DNA of 33,090 nt from positions 1 to 33,090 of the forward strand of contig NZ_JAEHFP010000043.1 of the NCBI RefSeq assembly GCF_016446475.1, read 5' to 3'. This DNA comes from Paracoccus binzhouensis. GTDB lineage: Bacteria > Pseudomonadota > Alphaproteobacteria > Rhodobacterales > Rhodobacteraceae. The position numbers and the translations under genes were made by a program. Numbering within the stretch: position 1 is the stretch's first letter; each line of letters opens with the position of its first letter. Shown here piece by piece: positions 32,906 to 33,090 of the stretch. The notes beneath the pieces are model-generated. The model was not told the DNA's origin, made no database searches, and saw only the letters and a list, made by a program, of their open reading frames with translations.

Positions 32906-33090
32906 TGCTGGAAGTTGAAGGATACATCTCATTGCGCCGGCTGTCCTCAAGGCTGGGGTTTTATCTCCAAGAGAGAGTGGCCGACTGGCGCGAGACCAAT
33001 AAACTAGGTCATGTTGACAAATGGCGAAGCCAGAGCCTGATGCAGGCGATGTCGATGAAGCCGAGGAAACTGTCTGCGGTTTTGTCGTAG
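32905..33090 (+). CDS. Small ORF coupled to the integrase gene, unknown
   Basis: Encodes 61 residues ending in TAG at the last base of the window. Its ATG overlaps the integrase stop (TGATG), so it is probably co-translated. The protein is basic with a likely helical centre (R-R-L-S-S-R-L-G-F-Y-L-Q-E-R-V) and I recognise no family. It might be a small accessory such as an excisionase-like protein, but no helix-turn-helix signature is convincing. Codon use is AT-richer than in the host genes. Confidence 0.4.
   Translation: MLEVEGYISLRRLSSRLGFYLQERVADWRETNKLGHVDKWRSQSLMQAMSMKPRKLSAVLS

Noticed and set aside
1..33090. CRISPR arrays, insertion sequences, rRNA
   Set aside because: No regularly spaced repeats, transposase motifs or rRNA sequence found on reading the window.

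Overview
This 33 kb window is GC-rich, almost gap-free chromosomal DNA. It looks like an alphaproteobacterium of the Rhodobacterales, most likely Paracoccus or a close relative (inference). The reasons are a complete NepR/EcfG/PhyR general stress response module, an sqdB-sqdD-sqdC sulfolipid operon in the order known from Rhodobacter sphaeroides, AddAB instead of RecBCD, a TsaE-AmgK fusion, and very GC-rich coding sequence. No gap between genes exceeds 300 bases. I see no tRNA, rRNA, CRISPR array or insertion sequence.

Layout. Bases 1-2500 hold the 3' end of a WYL-domain gene, hslV, a capsule-polysaccharide-like gene and trxA. Bases 2551-11770 form a minus-strand run dapB > tsaE-amgK > murU > addB > addA > trxA. 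It joins lysine/cell-wall precursor synthesis, t6A tRNA modification, peptidoglycan sugar salvage, recombinational repair and redox, with most internal junctions overlapping by 4-11 bases. Bases 11840-13914 (plus) are rbfA, a secreted phosphodiester glycosidase and truB. Bases 13911-18483 (minus) are a series of small metabolic or repair genes: a PEP-mutase-like enzyme, a metallo-beta-lactamase-fold hydrolase, rluA, a LysE exporter, a GFA protein, free-Met-R-sulfoxide reductase and a small membrane protein. Bases 18591-21459 (minus) are sqdB-sqdD-sqdC, divergent from an Rrf2 regulator. Bases 21610-25357 (plus) are rrf2, aroE, coaE, dnaQ and a YihY-type membrane protein. Bases 25410-29342 hold a small secreted protein and the stress module (histidine kinase, ecfG and the 48-residue nepR on minus, phyR divergent on plus). 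Then follow a nitronate-monooxygenase-like gene and a Tas-like aldo/keto reductase. From about base 31600 the sequence becomes AT-richer and starts with a tyrosine-recombinase gene and a coupled 61-codon ORF, probably the edge of an integrated element that continues beyond the window.

The most interesting signals are regulatory. GGAAC-N17-nGTT, the form expected of an EcfG promoter, occurs upstream of nepR, sqdB and the MBL-fold gene with identical spacing. The sqdB copy overlaps a Pho-box-like repeat, so sulfolipid synthesis may answer both to general stress and to phosphate limitation. A TATTTG-N8-AGAAG motif lies 28-44 bases after three stop codons in the same orientation as the gene. Several genes without a Shine-Dalgarno sequence have a promoter-like -10 hexamer only 6-7 bases before the start codon, suggesting leaderless mRNAs. 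Upstream of the integrase lie helically phased TGTTCCG repeats and two strong inverted repeats. I found no clear candidate for a wholly new multi-gene system; the best leads are these sites and the start of the mobile element.
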